From: JAZREA01 sp045660545
GTDB taxonomy: Bacteria > Bacillota > Clostridia > Monoglobales > Firm-18
Reading direction: 5' to 3'
DNA length: 48,413 bases
Assembly: GCA_045660545.1 (NCBI GenBank)
Contig: JAZREA010000013.1
Coordinates: forward strand, 1-48,413
Both the position numbers and the translations under genes were made by a program. The stretch's first letter is position 1; every line of letters starts with the position of its first letter. A model generated the notes under the pieces. The model was not told the origin of the DNA. It did not search any database and saw only the letters and a program-made list of their open reading frames with translations. Of the stretch, positions 15,257-23,928 are shown one piece after another.

Positions 15257-15534
15257 TGCCTTGTGTGGTGTGTACATTTTTCTACGCCCCTCCCGTTTAG
15301 GGCGGACGAAAAATAGTGCAGATTGGACAAACTGAACCCGTAGGGGTTACCCGAAGGCGTACAAAGGTACGTCGAGAGGTGAAGTTTGTTCAAAACACAA
15401 GGCATTAAAAAAGCAGAAATTCGTCTCCCGACGAATTTCCGCCTTAATTATAACTCTTACTATAAACTTTATAAAACTAACCACAACTTTATTCATTTTT
15501 TCGCCTTGTGTGGTGTGTGCATTTTTCTACGCCC
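15257..15534. repeat. Structured intergenic repeat locus 2
   Basis: It contains a full element (15258-15403, 146 bp) homologous to 10782-10926, then a terminator hairpin (15416-15439), and a second 33-bp end copy at 15502-15534, 245 bp from the first. Compared with locus 1, hairpin AGCCC/GGGGCT becomes AACCC/GGGGTT (a G-C to A-T double change). TTTTC/GAAAA becomes TTTTTC/GAAAAA, and GTACGCC becomes GTACGTC (a G-U pair). The rest of the gene-free stretch 15229-15539 is AT-rich spacer. Confidence 0.8.
15416..15439 (-). terminator. Terminator hairpin in repeat locus 2, downstream of the RNA methyltransferase gene
   Basis: Minus strand stem GAAATTCGTC / GACGAATTTC, loop GGGA, then TGCTTTTTTAATG. 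It is the likely end of the pgeF-uvrBA-rlmL transcript. Confidence 0.75.
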
Positions 15535-15539
15535 ACTTT

Positions 15540-16667
15540 TTAAAACCTGAAATATTGATAAATATTACACTTTAACATACCGTTATACACCTTGCGCTTT
15601 TTGTCCGCCTTTTTGCCGTAGTATTTTTCGAACTCGTCGTAGGAAGTCAGTATGTACTTTTTCGCATTTTCGTACTCTGCAAACTTTTTGCCCATGTTTT
15701 TGTACAGCTCCTGTACCCCGCTTTCGTCCATAAGCCTTTCGCCGTACGGAGGGTTGCACACAATAACACCTTTTTCTTTAAAAACTTCCGCATCCTTCAT
15801 GTCGCAGACAGAAAACCTGATGTTTTCCAGTACACCTGCGTTAGCGGCGTTCATCTTTGCGATTCTGACGGCCTCCTTTAATATGTCGGAGGCAAAAATC
15901 AAAGGCTCTGCGTCCTTTTTTATGTTGTCATACGCCTCCTGCCTTACATCTTTCCACATCTTTTGCGGGATATGCTCCCTCCACTTTTCCGCCGCAAAGT
16001 GCCTTTTTAACCCGGGCGCGATGTTTTTAGCGTACATTGCCGCCTCGATAGGCAACGTGCCGCTGCCGCAAAACGGGTCTAAAAAGCATCTGTCCCCTTG
16101 CCAGCGGCTTATGTCAATCATCGCGTAAGCCAGCGTCTCGCGCATAGGCGCCACAACGCCTTCTGTGCGGTATCCCCTTTTGTAAAGTGAGTCTCCCGAG
16201 GTATCAATAAATATCGTAACCGTGTCCTTCATAATAGAGAACCTTACCTGATAGAGCGCCCCCGTCTCCTCAAACCAGTTAATGCCGTACTTTTCGCCAA
16301 GCCTTGTAACAATCGCCTTTTTTATAATCGACTGACAATCAGGCACGCTGTGAAGAGCCGACTTTAAGGAATATCCCTTTACAGGAAAGGCTGCTTCCTT
16401 GCCCAAAAATTCTTCCCATTCAATAGCCTTTACGTTTTCAAACAGCATCTCAAAGCTTGTGGCCTTAAACTCCGCAAGCTTAATCATAACCCTCTCTGCC
16501 GAGCGCAAGTTTATGTTGGCGACACAAATAGCCTCCGCGTCGCCCTCAAACGTCACCCTGCCGTCTATAACCTCTGTTGTTTCATACCCGAGGTTTCTGA
16601 CCTCGTTTGCCACAATCGCCTCCGTTCCCAAAAGGGTCGGAACCGAAAGTAAAAGTCTTTTGTTCAT
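15540..16667 (-). CDS. rlmL: THUMP-domain class I SAM-dependent RNA methyltransferase (RlmL/YpsC family)
   Basis: A 375-aa protein: ferredoxin-like and THUMP RNA-binding region (about 1-160), then a Rossmann methyltransferase domain (about 165-375). The SAM-binding motif is FLDPFCGSGTLPIEAA and the catalytic motif is VCNPPYGERL, as in guanine N2 methylases. By family it modifies a guanosine in 23S rRNA (G2445 in E. coli). It lacks the second methyltransferase domain that makes E. coli RlmKL a fusion, as usual for Firmicutes. It starts 10 nt after the uvrA stop codon with AAGGAG upstream, as the last gene of a long operon. Confidence 0.87.
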   Translation of the reverse strand: MNKRLLLSVPTLLGTEAIVANEVRNLGYETTEVIDGRVTFEGDAEAICVANINLRSAERVMIKLAEFKATSFEMLFENVKAIEWEEFLGKEAAFPVKGYSLKSALHSVPDCQSIIKKAIVTRLGEKYGINWFEETGALYQVRFSIMKDTVTIFIDTSGDSLYKRGYRTEGVVAPMRETLAYAMIDISRWQGDRCFLDPFCGSGTLPIEAAMYAKNIAPGLKRHFAAEKWREHIPQKMWKDVRQEAYDNIKKDAEPLIFASDILKEAVRIAKMNAANAGVLENIRFSVCDMKDAEVFKEKGVIVCNPPYGERLMDESGVQELYKNMGKKFAEYENAKKYILTSYDEFEKYYGKKADKKRKVYNGMLKCNIYQYFRF

Positions 16668-16677
16668 AAAAATCTCC

Positions 16678-19509
16678 TTATTTATGGCTGTCCATATACT
16701 TTTTAAGGTATTCTCCCGTATATGACCTCTTTGACTTCATAATCTGTTCTGGCGTTCCGGTTGCGACGATTTCTCCGCCCTTGTTTCCGCCCTCTGGGCC
16801 GATGTCGATAATGTAGTCTGCGACCTTTATAATGTCAAGGTTGTGTTCAATCAATATAACCGTGTTACCTGCGTCAACAAGCCTTTGCAAAACGTCTACA
16901 AGCCTGTGAACGTCCGCCGCATGAAGCCCCGTCGTCGGCTCATCTAAGATATAAACCGTCTTTCCTGTGCTTCTTTTGCAAAGCTCTGTCGCAAGCTTCA
17001 CCCTTTGCGCCTCGCCGCCGGAAAGAGTAGTGGACGGCTGTCCGATTTTTACATACCCAAGCCCAACTTCATAAAGAGTCTGTAACTTTTTGTGTATCTT
17101 CGGCTGGTTTTCGAAGAACTTTACGCCCTCCTCCACCGTCATATCCAATACCTCGTGGATGTTTTTGCCCCGAAACTTAACCTCCAGCGTCTCGCGGTTG
17201 TACCTTTTGCCCTTGCAGACTTCGCAAGGAACATACACGTCGGGCAAAAAGTGCATCTCAATCTTAATTATTCCGTCGCCACAGCACGCCTCGCACCTTC
17301 CGCCTTTAACGTTAAAGCTGAATCTCCCTGCCTTGTATCCCCTTGCCTTCGCCTCGTTGGTTGCCGCAAAGAGTTCACGAATGTCTGTGAAAAGTCCGGT
17401 GTAAGTCGCGGGGTTAGAGCGCGGCGTTCTGCCAATCGGCGACTGGTCGATGTCTATTATGCTGTCTAAGTTTTCAATTCCATCAATTTTCCTGAATTTA
17501 CCGGGTGTCTTCTTGCTGTGGTTTAGCTTGTTTGTAAGGTGCTTGTATATAACCTCGTTTACAAGGCTCGACTTGCCCGAGCCGGAAACGCCCGTAACCG
17601 CAGTAAATGTGCCAAGAGGAATTTTAACGTCCACGTTTTTTAAGTTGTTTTGCGCGGCGCCGTAAACCTCCAGGTATTTTCCGTTACCCTCTCTCCTCTT
17701 TTTCGGCACCTCTATTTTCTTTTTACCGCTAAGGTACATACCCGTCTCGGAATTTTCCGCATTTTTTATGTCCTCAACAGTGCCCTCTGCCACAACGTAT
17801 CCGCCGTGAATACCCGCGCCGGGGCCCATGTCTATAATGTGGTCTGCGGCGTACATCGTGTCCTCGTCGTGCTCTACTACTACAAGAGTGTTTCCAAGGT
17901 CCCTCAGCTTTTTAAGAGTGTCGATGAGCTTGTCGTTGTCGCGCTGGTGCAGCCCGATACTCGGCTCGTCGAGAATGTATAAAACTCCCATCAGCGAAGA
18001 GCCAATCTGCGTAGCAAGCCTGATTCTTTGGGCCTCTCCGCCCGAGAGCGTTCCCGCAGAGCGTGAAAGCGTCAGGTAATCAAGCCCCACGTTTTTTAGA
18101 AACCTCAGCCTCGAATTTAGCTCCTTTAAAATTTGTTTGCCGATAATCTGCTCCTTTTCGGTAAGCTTTAAGTTGTCAAAAAACTCAGTAGCCTCGTCAA
18201 TCGAAAGGTTAGAAACCTCGTTTATGTTCTTTTTACCAACCGTTACTGCGAGCGACTCTTTTTTCAGCCTTGCGCCGTTGCAGACCTCGCATAGCGTGTC
18301 GGACATATACTTTTCAAGCTCTGTCTTAACCATGTCCGACTGCGTGTCGGCGTGTCGGCGCATAATGTTGTTGGAAATACCCTCAAACCTCGACAAGAAC
18401 GAGCCGTGTCCATAGCTTCTTTCGTACGAAAACTTAACACGTTCCATACCCGTACCGTTAAATATAACATCAATCGCGTGCTGCGGCAGTTCATTCATAG
18501 GCACATCAAGGCTGAACCCATAGTGCTTCGCAAGCCCGCCAAGGTACATCCTTGCCATATTGTCGTCGCCGATTCTCCATCCGTTCGCGTTGATAGCGCC
18601 CTCGTTAATGCTCTTGTCCCAGTCATCAACAACAAGGTTTATGTCCACCTTCAGCTGATGCCCAAGCCCTGTGCACGCGGGGCAAGCGCCAAACGGGTTG
18701 TTAAATGAAAAGCTCCTCGGCTGAAGCTCGTCTACACTTATCCCACAGTCGGGGCAGGCGTAGCTTTGGCTGAACAGATTTTCCTCGTTTTCTGTCAGGT
18801 TTTCGATTATCACGAGCCCGTTGCCGTGCTTTAGGGCCACTTCAAGCGAATCTGTAACCCTCTTTCGTATTCCGTCCTTTATAATAAGCCTGTCAACAAC
18901 AATTTCGATGCTGTGCTTTTTGTTCTTTTCAAGCTTAATCTCCTCGCCGAGTTCAAACGTTGCTCCGTCCACCCTCACACGGACAAAGCCGCTCTTCCTC
19001 ATCCCTTCAAAGAGCTTTGCATACTCTCCCTTTTTGCCTCTTATTACAGGAGCCAGCACGTTAATCTTCGTCCTCTCGGGCAGCGAGAGGATTTTGTCTG
19101 CTATCTGGTCGATCGTCTGGTGTTCTATTTTTTTGCCGCATTTCGGGCAGTGTGGCACGCCGATTCTTGCGAATAAAAGCCTTAGATAGTCGTATATCTC
19201 GGTAACTGTTCCAACCGTCGACCTCGGGTTTTTGCTCGTAGTCTTCTGGTCGATAGATATCGCGGGCGAAAGGCCGTCGATGCTGTCCACATCCGGCTTG
19301 TCCATCTGGCCTAAAAACTGACGAGCGTAAGCAGAGAGCGACTCTACATACCTTCTTTGTCCCTCCGCATACATAGTGTCAAAGGCCAAAGACGACTTTC
19401 CCGAGCCACTAAGCCCCGTCACAACCACAAGCTTGTCCCTTGGGATTGTGACGTCTATATCTTTTAAGTTGTGCTCACGCGCACCTCTTATTACAATGTT
19501 ATTTGCCAT
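16678..19509 (-). CDS. uvrA: UvrABC system protein A (excinuclease ATPase)
   Basis: A 943-aa damage sensor of nucleotide excision repair, working as a UvrA2B complex. It has two ABC modules: Walker A TGLSGSGKSS (about residue 31) and GVSGSGKSSL (about 630), each with an LSGGEAQR signature, and zinc-binding CPDCG...CPACTG and CEACCGDG...CEVCKG clusters. The ATG at 19509 is chosen over the longer open frame, because GGAGGAAGGG precedes it and homology begins at NIVIRGAREHNL. It overlaps the end of uvrB by 11 nt. Length is normal. Confidence 0.98.
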   Translation of the reverse strand: MANNIVIRGAREHNLKDIDVTIPRDKLVVVTGLSGSGKSSLAFDTMYAEGQRRYVESLSAYARQFLGQMDKPDVDSIDGLSPAISIDQKTTSKNPRSTVGTVTEIYDYLRLLFARIGVPHCPKCGKKIEHQTIDQIADKILSLPERTKINVLAPVIRGKKGEYAKLFEGMRKSGFVRVRVDGATFELGEEIKLEKNKKHSIEIVVDRLIIKDGIRKRVTDSLEVALKHGNGLVIIENLTENEENLFSQSYACPDCGISVDELQPRSFSFNNPFGACPACTGLGHQLKVDINLVVDDWDKSINEGAINANGWRIGDDNMARMYLGGLAKHYGFSLDVPMNELPQHAIDVIFNGTGMERVKFSYERSYGHGSFLSRFEGISNNIMRRHADTQSDMVKTELEKYMSDTLCEVCNGARLKKESLAVTVGKKNINEVSNLSIDEATEFFDNLKLTEKEQIIGKQILKELNSRLRFLKNVGLDYLTLSRSAGTLSGGEAQRIRLATQIGSSLMGVLYILDEPSIGLHQRDNDKLIDTLKKLRDLGNTLVVVEHDEDTMYAADHIIDMGPGAGIHGGYVVAEGTVEDIKNAENSETGMYLSGKKKIEVPKKRREGNGKYLEVYGAAQNNLKNVDVKIPLGTFTAVTGVSGSGKSSLVNEVIYKHLTNKLNHSKKTPGKFRKIDGIENLDSIIDIDQSPIGRTPRSNPATYTGLFTDIRELFAATNEAKARGYKAGRFSFNVKGGRCEACCGDGIIKIEMHFLPDVYVPCEVCKGKRYNRETLEVKFRGKNIHEVLDMTVEEGVKFFENQPKIHKKLQTLYEVGLGYVKIGQPSTTLSGGEAQRVKLATELCKRSTGKTVYILDEPTTGLHAADVHRLVDVLQRLVDAGNTVILIEHNLDIIKVADYIIDIGPEGGNKGGEIVATGTPEQIMKSKRSYTGEYLKKYMDSHK

Positions 19510-21463
19510 CTCGCCCTTCCTCCAAATCACGTATCGTATCACGCAGCTTTGCCGCAAGCTCAAAGTTCAGCTCATAAGCCGCAATCTGCATTTCCCCTTT
19601 TAGCCTTTCGATTTGCTTTTCAATGCTTTCGTCAGTACGAAGAGGCGTGGTCTCTGATTTCGGCTCAGCCTTTGTAATCTCTAAGCTGTCGTGTACTTTC
19701 TTTATAATAGTCTTCGGCACTATGCCGTGTTTTTCGTTATATTCGCTTTGCATAGCGCGTCGGCGGTTGGTTTCGTCAATAGCCCTTTGCATACTGCCCG
19801 TAACAGTATCGGCGTACATAATTACTCTTCCGCGTGCGTTTCTGGCGGCTCTTCCTATCGTCTGTATAAGCGACGTCTCCGAGCGCAAAAATCCTTCCTT
19901 GTCCGCGTCCAAAATCGCCACAAGCGAAACCTCGGGGATGTCTAAACCTTCGCGCAAAAGGTTGATTCCCACAAGCACGTCAAATTCATCAAGCCTTAAA
20001 GACTTGATGATTTCCGTACGCTCGAGCGTATCTATGTCAGAATGAAGATACCTTACCCTTACCCCCATCTTTTCAAAGTAGTCGGTTAAGTCCTCCGCCA
20101 TCTTTTTAGTCAGGGTTGTAACTAATATCTTCTCTCCCTTTTCGGTAGTCTGGCAAATTTCGCTGTAAAGGTCATCTACTTGACCCCCAACAGGCCTTAC
20201 TATAACCTCAGGGTCTAAAAGCCCCGTCGGGCGTATAACCTGCTCCACTATCTTTGCGGAATGTTGCTTTTCGTATTCTCCGGGTGTAGCGCTTACAAAG
20301 ACTGCCTGATTTATCCTCTCTTCAAACTCTTCAAAGTTAAGCGGCCTGTTGTCAAACGCAGACGGCAGCCTGAATCCATAATCGACAAGCGACGTCTTCC
20401 TCGCACGGTCTCCGTTGTACATTCCTCTTACCTGTGGCAAAGTAACGTGCGACTCATCCACTACAAGCAAAAAGTCGTCGGGGAAATAGTCCATAAGAGT
20501 ATAAGGAGCCGAGCCGGGCTTTCGTCCGCTTATAATTCTGGAATAGTTTTCAATCCCCTGGCAAAAGCCTATTTCCTCCAGCATCTCCACGTCGTAGCTT
20601 GTCCTCTGCCTTATTCTTTGGGCTTCTACAAGCTTGTTTTCTGCCTTAAACTCTGCCTCGCGGCTAATCATCTCGCGCTTTATCTCTTCAATCGCCCTCT
20701 TCATCTTTTGGTCCGTTGTAACATAGTGCGAGTTAGGGTATATAGCAAGGTGGCTCATCGTGCCCAACACCTCGCCCGTCACCACGTTTATCGAGGTTAT
20801 GCGCTCTATCTCGTCGCCGAAGAATTCTATCCTCACCGCGCTTTCAGACTGCGATGACGGGAAAACCTCCAAAACGTCCCCCCTCACCCTGAACTTTCCG
20901 CGCACAAAGTTGATGTCGTTTCTTTCGTACTGAATTTCTATAAGCTTTGCTATAACTTCGTCTCGGTCCTTTATCATACCGGGGCGCAAGGATATCACAA
21001 GCTCGGTGTAGTCCTCGGGGTCTCCAAGTCCGTAAATACAGCTTACGCTCGCCACTATAATTACGTCGCGCCTTTCAAACAGCGCCATAGTCGCAGAATG
21101 GCGAAGCTTGTCTATTTCGTCGTTAATCTGCGAATCTTTTTCAATAAACGTATCAGTCGACGCGATATACGCCTCGGGCTGGTAGTAGTCGTAATAGGAA
21201 ACAAAGTACTCCACCGCGTTTTCGGGGAAAAACTCCTTAAATTCGCTGCAAAGCTGGGCGGCCAATGTTTTGTTGTGCGCCAAAACAAGCGTGGGCTTTT
21301 GCACACGCTCGATAAGGTTTGCAATTGTAAAAGTTTTTCCGGAACCCGTAACACCCATAAGAGTCTGCCCTCTGTTGCCGTCCGAAATGCTTTTTGCAAG
21401 GGCGTCAACAGCCTGGGGCTGGTCTCCACAGAGCTTGTATTCCGAATGTACCTTAAACTCCAT
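19499..21463 (-). CDS. uvrB: UvrABC system protein B
   Basis: A 654-aa helicase-like protein that receives damaged DNA from UvrA and recruits UvrC. It shows Walker A GVTGSGKTFTIAN, the beta-hairpin region (YYDYYQPEAY), helicase motif VDESHVTLPQ, motif VI QTIGRAARN and a C-terminal UVR domain (ELNFELAAKLRD) that binds UvrC. The ATG at 21463 has AGGTGG five bases upstream; the in-frame GTG at 21472 lies in that site. It overlaps the lipoprotein gene by 11 nt and uvrA by 11 nt, so the genes are translationally coupled. No LexA-type box was seen at the operon promoter. Confidence 0.98.
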   Translation of the reverse strand: MEFKVHSEYKLCGDQPQAVDALAKSISDGNRGQTLMGVTGSGKTFTIANLIERVQKPTLVLAHNKTLAAQLCSEFKEFFPENAVEYFVSYYDYYQPEAYIASTDTFIEKDSQINDEIDKLRHSATMALFERRDVIIVASVSCIYGLGDPEDYTELVISLRPGMIKDRDEVIAKLIEIQYERNDINFVRGKFRVRGDVLEVFPSSQSESAVRIEFFGDEIERITSINVVTGEVLGTMSHLAIYPNSHYVTTDQKMKRAIEEIKREMISREAEFKAENKLVEAQRIRQRTSYDVEMLEEIGFCQGIENYSRIISGRKPGSAPYTLMDYFPDDFLLVVDESHVTLPQVRGMYNGDRARKTSLVDYGFRLPSAFDNRPLNFEEFEERINQAVFVSATPGEYEKQHSAKIVEQVIRPTGLLDPEVIVRPVGGQVDDLYSEICQTTEKGEKILVTTLTKKMAEDLTDYFEKMGVRVRYLHSDIDTLERTEIIKSLRLDEFDVLVGINLLREGLDIPEVSLVAILDADKEGFLRSETSLIQTIGRAARNARGRVIMYADTVTGSMQRAIDETNRRRAMQSEYNEKHGIVPKTIIKKVHDSLEITKAEPKSETTPLRTDESIEKQIERLKGEMQIAAYELNFELAAKLRDTIRDLEEGRDGK

Positions 21464-23003
21464 TGTTACCACCTGTTAAATCTTTTGTATCATAATATTT
21501 TTCCACAAGCTTTATGTTTTCTATACCGTTATAAATGTGCGTCCTGAAAGGATTAAATTCTCCTTTTATACGCTTGTTGTACATAACCGAGCCGTTGTCA
21601 AAGTACAAGGGGATAATATTTACGTCTGTCGCTATCTTCTCTTGCACCTCGAAGTACTTTGCTTTAACTCCTTCCTCTGTTGTCTGCTTTTGAAGGTCAG
21701 CCAAAAGAGCAGAAAGCTTTTCGTCAGGGTTTGTAACAACATATGCAGGGTTTATGTCCCCCGCGTACTTTACAGTGCCGATATACATATGATAGTTGCC
21801 TGTGCCTACCCTTTCATAAAACGCCGACTTTGACACATAGTCTATCTGTACGCTAAGACCCACCTCGTTTAAGTTTTCCTTAATCATTTCTGCGGTCTTG
21901 CACTTGTCGGCACTCTCGCTGTTTACCATAAGATTAATCGTTCCGATTTTCGTGTTGTTTTTGAGTGCTTTTATCGTATCCTCTGCCTTTTTGGGAGAGT
22001 ATGAATAGTTTGTAATTCCCTTGTTATACACCCACCATTCGCTGTTCATACACGAGTTCGCAACCGTCCCGTGCGAAAGTAAAACCTCGGAGCATATCTT
22101 TTCCTTATTAATAGCCTGTGCGATAGCAACTCTTAGTAGTCTGTTGCTTAGCGGCTCTGTGTTGGTGTTTATAGTAATGTAGTTAAAGCTGCTTGACGGA
22201 TAGTCGACAATTACGTTGTCCGCGTTTGAAGAATATTCGTTCCAGTCCGCGTTTGACGTTACGGAAACGACGTCAATCTCCTTAGCAACATAAGCGTAAA
22301 CCGCAGTCTCCTTGTCGGGCAAAATCCTGACCTCTATTTTATCGACTCCCACGCCCTCTCCCTGCCAGTTTTCGTTGGCAAGAAGGGTTATTATTTTTTC
22401 GCTTACTCCGTCGTATTTATAAGGCCCCGTGCCTATCGGCTTGAAGTTTTCGGAATGTCCCTTTATAATCGGCACGTCCAAAAGGTTTATAAAGTTAGCC
22501 TGAGGCTTTTTTAGGTTAAACTTAACCTCTGTGTCAGACACCGCCTTGACCCCCTCGACATTTTGCAAAAGTGCGTAGTACATAGAGGCTTCCGCGTAGC
22601 CCAGCACTGCGTTGTAGGTTTTTTCAACATCATACGCCGTAAAGGGAGTCTGGTCGTGCCACTTCACGCCCTTTTTAACCTTTATAGTCCAGACCAGTCC
22701 GTCGGGAGAAACGGAATATTTCTCAGCCAGAACACACTGTGCCTTTTGGGTGTTGTCGCACACAATCAGGCTTTCGAAAACAAGCCTCAGCATCTGCATA
22801 TTAACCTCGCTTGTTTGGAGCAGAGGGTTTAGCGTTTCGTAATTATAACAGTGAATCTTTAAAGTGCGGTTAGCTTCCTCTGCCGCCTTTTTGGCGTCGG
22901 GGGAATCTCCATCGCCCCCGCCCTTACAGCCGGAAGCGCAAAAAACGAGTAAAACTGTTAAAAACAAGCACAAAATTTTAAGCATTTTTTCACATTTTTT
23001 CAC
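21453..23003 (-). CDS. ABC transporter solute-binding lipoprotein (SBP family 5, peptide/nickel type)
   Basis: A 516-aa exported lipoprotein. A signal peptide ends at CASGCKGG, with the lipid-modified Cys at about residue 26 and a Gly/Asp linker after it. The body matches family 5 binding proteins: LNPLLQTSEVNMQML, SPDGLVWTIKVKKGVKWHDQTPFTAYDV and PIGTGPYKYDG. It should bind oligopeptides or a related ligand. No permease or ATPase genes accompany it, and it is embedded between pgeF and uvrB, which is unusual. The start is a GTG at 23003, five bases after GAGGAGGG, and one base after the pgeF stop codon. Confidence 0.9.
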   Translation of the reverse strand: MKKCEKMLKILCLFLTVLLVFCASGCKGGGDGDSPDAKKAAEEANRTLKIHCYNYETLNPLLQTSEVNMQMLRLVFESLIVCDNTQKAQCVLAEKYSVSPDGLVWTIKVKKGVKWHDQTPFTAYDVEKTYNAVLGYAEASMYYALLQNVEGVKAVSDTEVKFNLKKPQANFINLLDVPIIKGHSENFKPIGTGPYKYDGVSEKIITLLANENWQGEGVGVDKIEVRILPDKETAVYAYVAKEIDVVSVTSNADWNEYSSNADNVIVDYPSSSFNYITINTNTEPLSNRLLRVAIAQAINKEKICSEVLLSHGTVANSCMNSEWWVYNKGITNYSYSPKKAEDTIKALKNNTKIGTINLMVNSESADKCKTAEMIKENLNEVGLSVQIDYVSKSAFYERVGTGNYHMYIGTVKYAGDINPAYVVTNPDEKLSALLADLQKQTTEEGVKAKYFEVQEKIATDVNIIPLYFDNGSVMYNKRIKGEFNPFRTHIYNGIENIKLVEKYYDTKDLTGGNNGV

Positions 23004-23004
23004 A

Positions 23005-23808
23005 CTATCCCTCCTCGTTTGTAAGGCACATCATGGCGATAAGACTGCCTGTTTTATGGTCGTCTCCCCTGTATGAATAGAACACATCTCTTTGACAATA
23101 GGTACAAATTTCCGACTGCACTATGCTTTCCACGCCACAGCTTCTAAGTTGTTTTTCAACAATTGCCGTAAGGTCTATGTGCGGCTTGTCATATTGCTTT
23201 ATAAACTCTTTTCCGTAGCATTTCCCAAACATATCCGCCACGTCGTCGCCAACCTCAAAGTGACACGTCATAATCGACGGCCCTACGGCGCAGATCAGGT
23301 CCTTTGGGTTAGTGCCGTAAAGAGTCTTCATCTTTTCCACTACGTTTTTGGATATATTTTCATAAGTGCCTTTCCAGCCGCTGTGCGCAAGGCCGATAGC
23401 CTTTTTAACAGGGTCTAAAAAGAACACGGGAATACAGTCTGCATGAAAGGTAACAAGCGTTACGCCGGCACAGTTAGTAACAAAGGCGTCGACCTGGGAA
23501 ATATCACTTTCTACCGTAAGTCCCTTACCCCTATCCGCCGGGGTAACCTCTCTTACCGTCGAGCCATGGACCTGGTCGGTAAGGACAAGGGATTCAAAGT
23601 CTACGCCTACTACATCGGATATTATCTTAAAGTTTTCTATCACGTTTTCTTTAGTGTCTTTTCTTGAAAAGCCAAAGTTTAAAGACGCAGCCTCGCCTGT
23701 CGAGACCCCGCCTATTCTGGTGGAGAAGCAATGCTTCACCAGACCGGTGGCTTCAAACTCCTCGATTGTCAGAAATTTTACACCGTTTCTTTCCTTAAAA
23801 ACAAACAA
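23005..23808 (-). CDS. pgeF: PgeF/YfiH-type peptidoglycan editing factor (purine nucleoside phosphorylase fold)
   Basis: A 267-aa protein of the laccase-domain DUF152 family. Conserved metal/active-site motifs are TFHADCIPV, AHSGWKGT and CTYCQRDVFYSYRGD. Family members hydrolyse or phosphorolyse purine nucleosides, and E. coli PgeF prevents wrong residues in peptidoglycan precursors; which role applies here is unknown. The start is a TTG at 23808, seven bases after AGAGGTG. It is the first gene of the operon leading to the lipoprotein, uvrB, uvrA and rlmL, driven by a promoter at 23847-23875. Confidence 0.9.
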   Translation of the reverse strand: MFVFKERNGVKFLTIEEFEATGLVKHCFSTRIGGVSTGEAASLNFGFSRKDTKENVIENFKIISDVVGVDFESLVLTDQVHGSTVREVTPADRGKGLTVESDISQVDAFVTNCAGVTLVTFHADCIPVFFLDPVKKAIGLAHSGWKGTYENISKNVVEKMKTLYGTNPKDLICAVGPSIMTCHFEVGDDVADMFGKCYGKEFIKQYDKPHIDLTAIVEKQLRSCGVESIVQSEICTYCQRDVFYSYRGDDHKTGSLIAMMCLTNEEG

Positions 23809-23846
23809 AAAAACACCTCTTTTTATAGAACTGATTCTACAATTAT

Positions 23847-23875
23847 ATTCTAACCTTTATTATGATAATAGTCAA
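23847..23875 (-). promoter_or_regulatory. Promoter of the pgeF-uvrBA operon
   Basis: Minus strand TTGACT (23870-23875), 17-nt spacer, TAGAAT (23847-23852), about 40 nt before the TTG start. Confidence 0.8.
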
Positions 23876-23928
23876 CAAAAGAATAAAAAATATCTAAAAA
23901 ATAATAATATAACCAAGAGGTGATTTTT

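Noticed and set aside
7249..15534. CRISPR array from the regularly spaced 33-bp repeats
   Set aside because: Spacing of ~245 bp, homologous rather than unique intervening sequence, only two copies per locus and no cas genes.
23876..23928. Sigma-G promoter of spoVAD
   Set aside because: GAATAA and TAATAATA are roughly placed, but in such AT-rich sequence the match is too weak to list as a feature.
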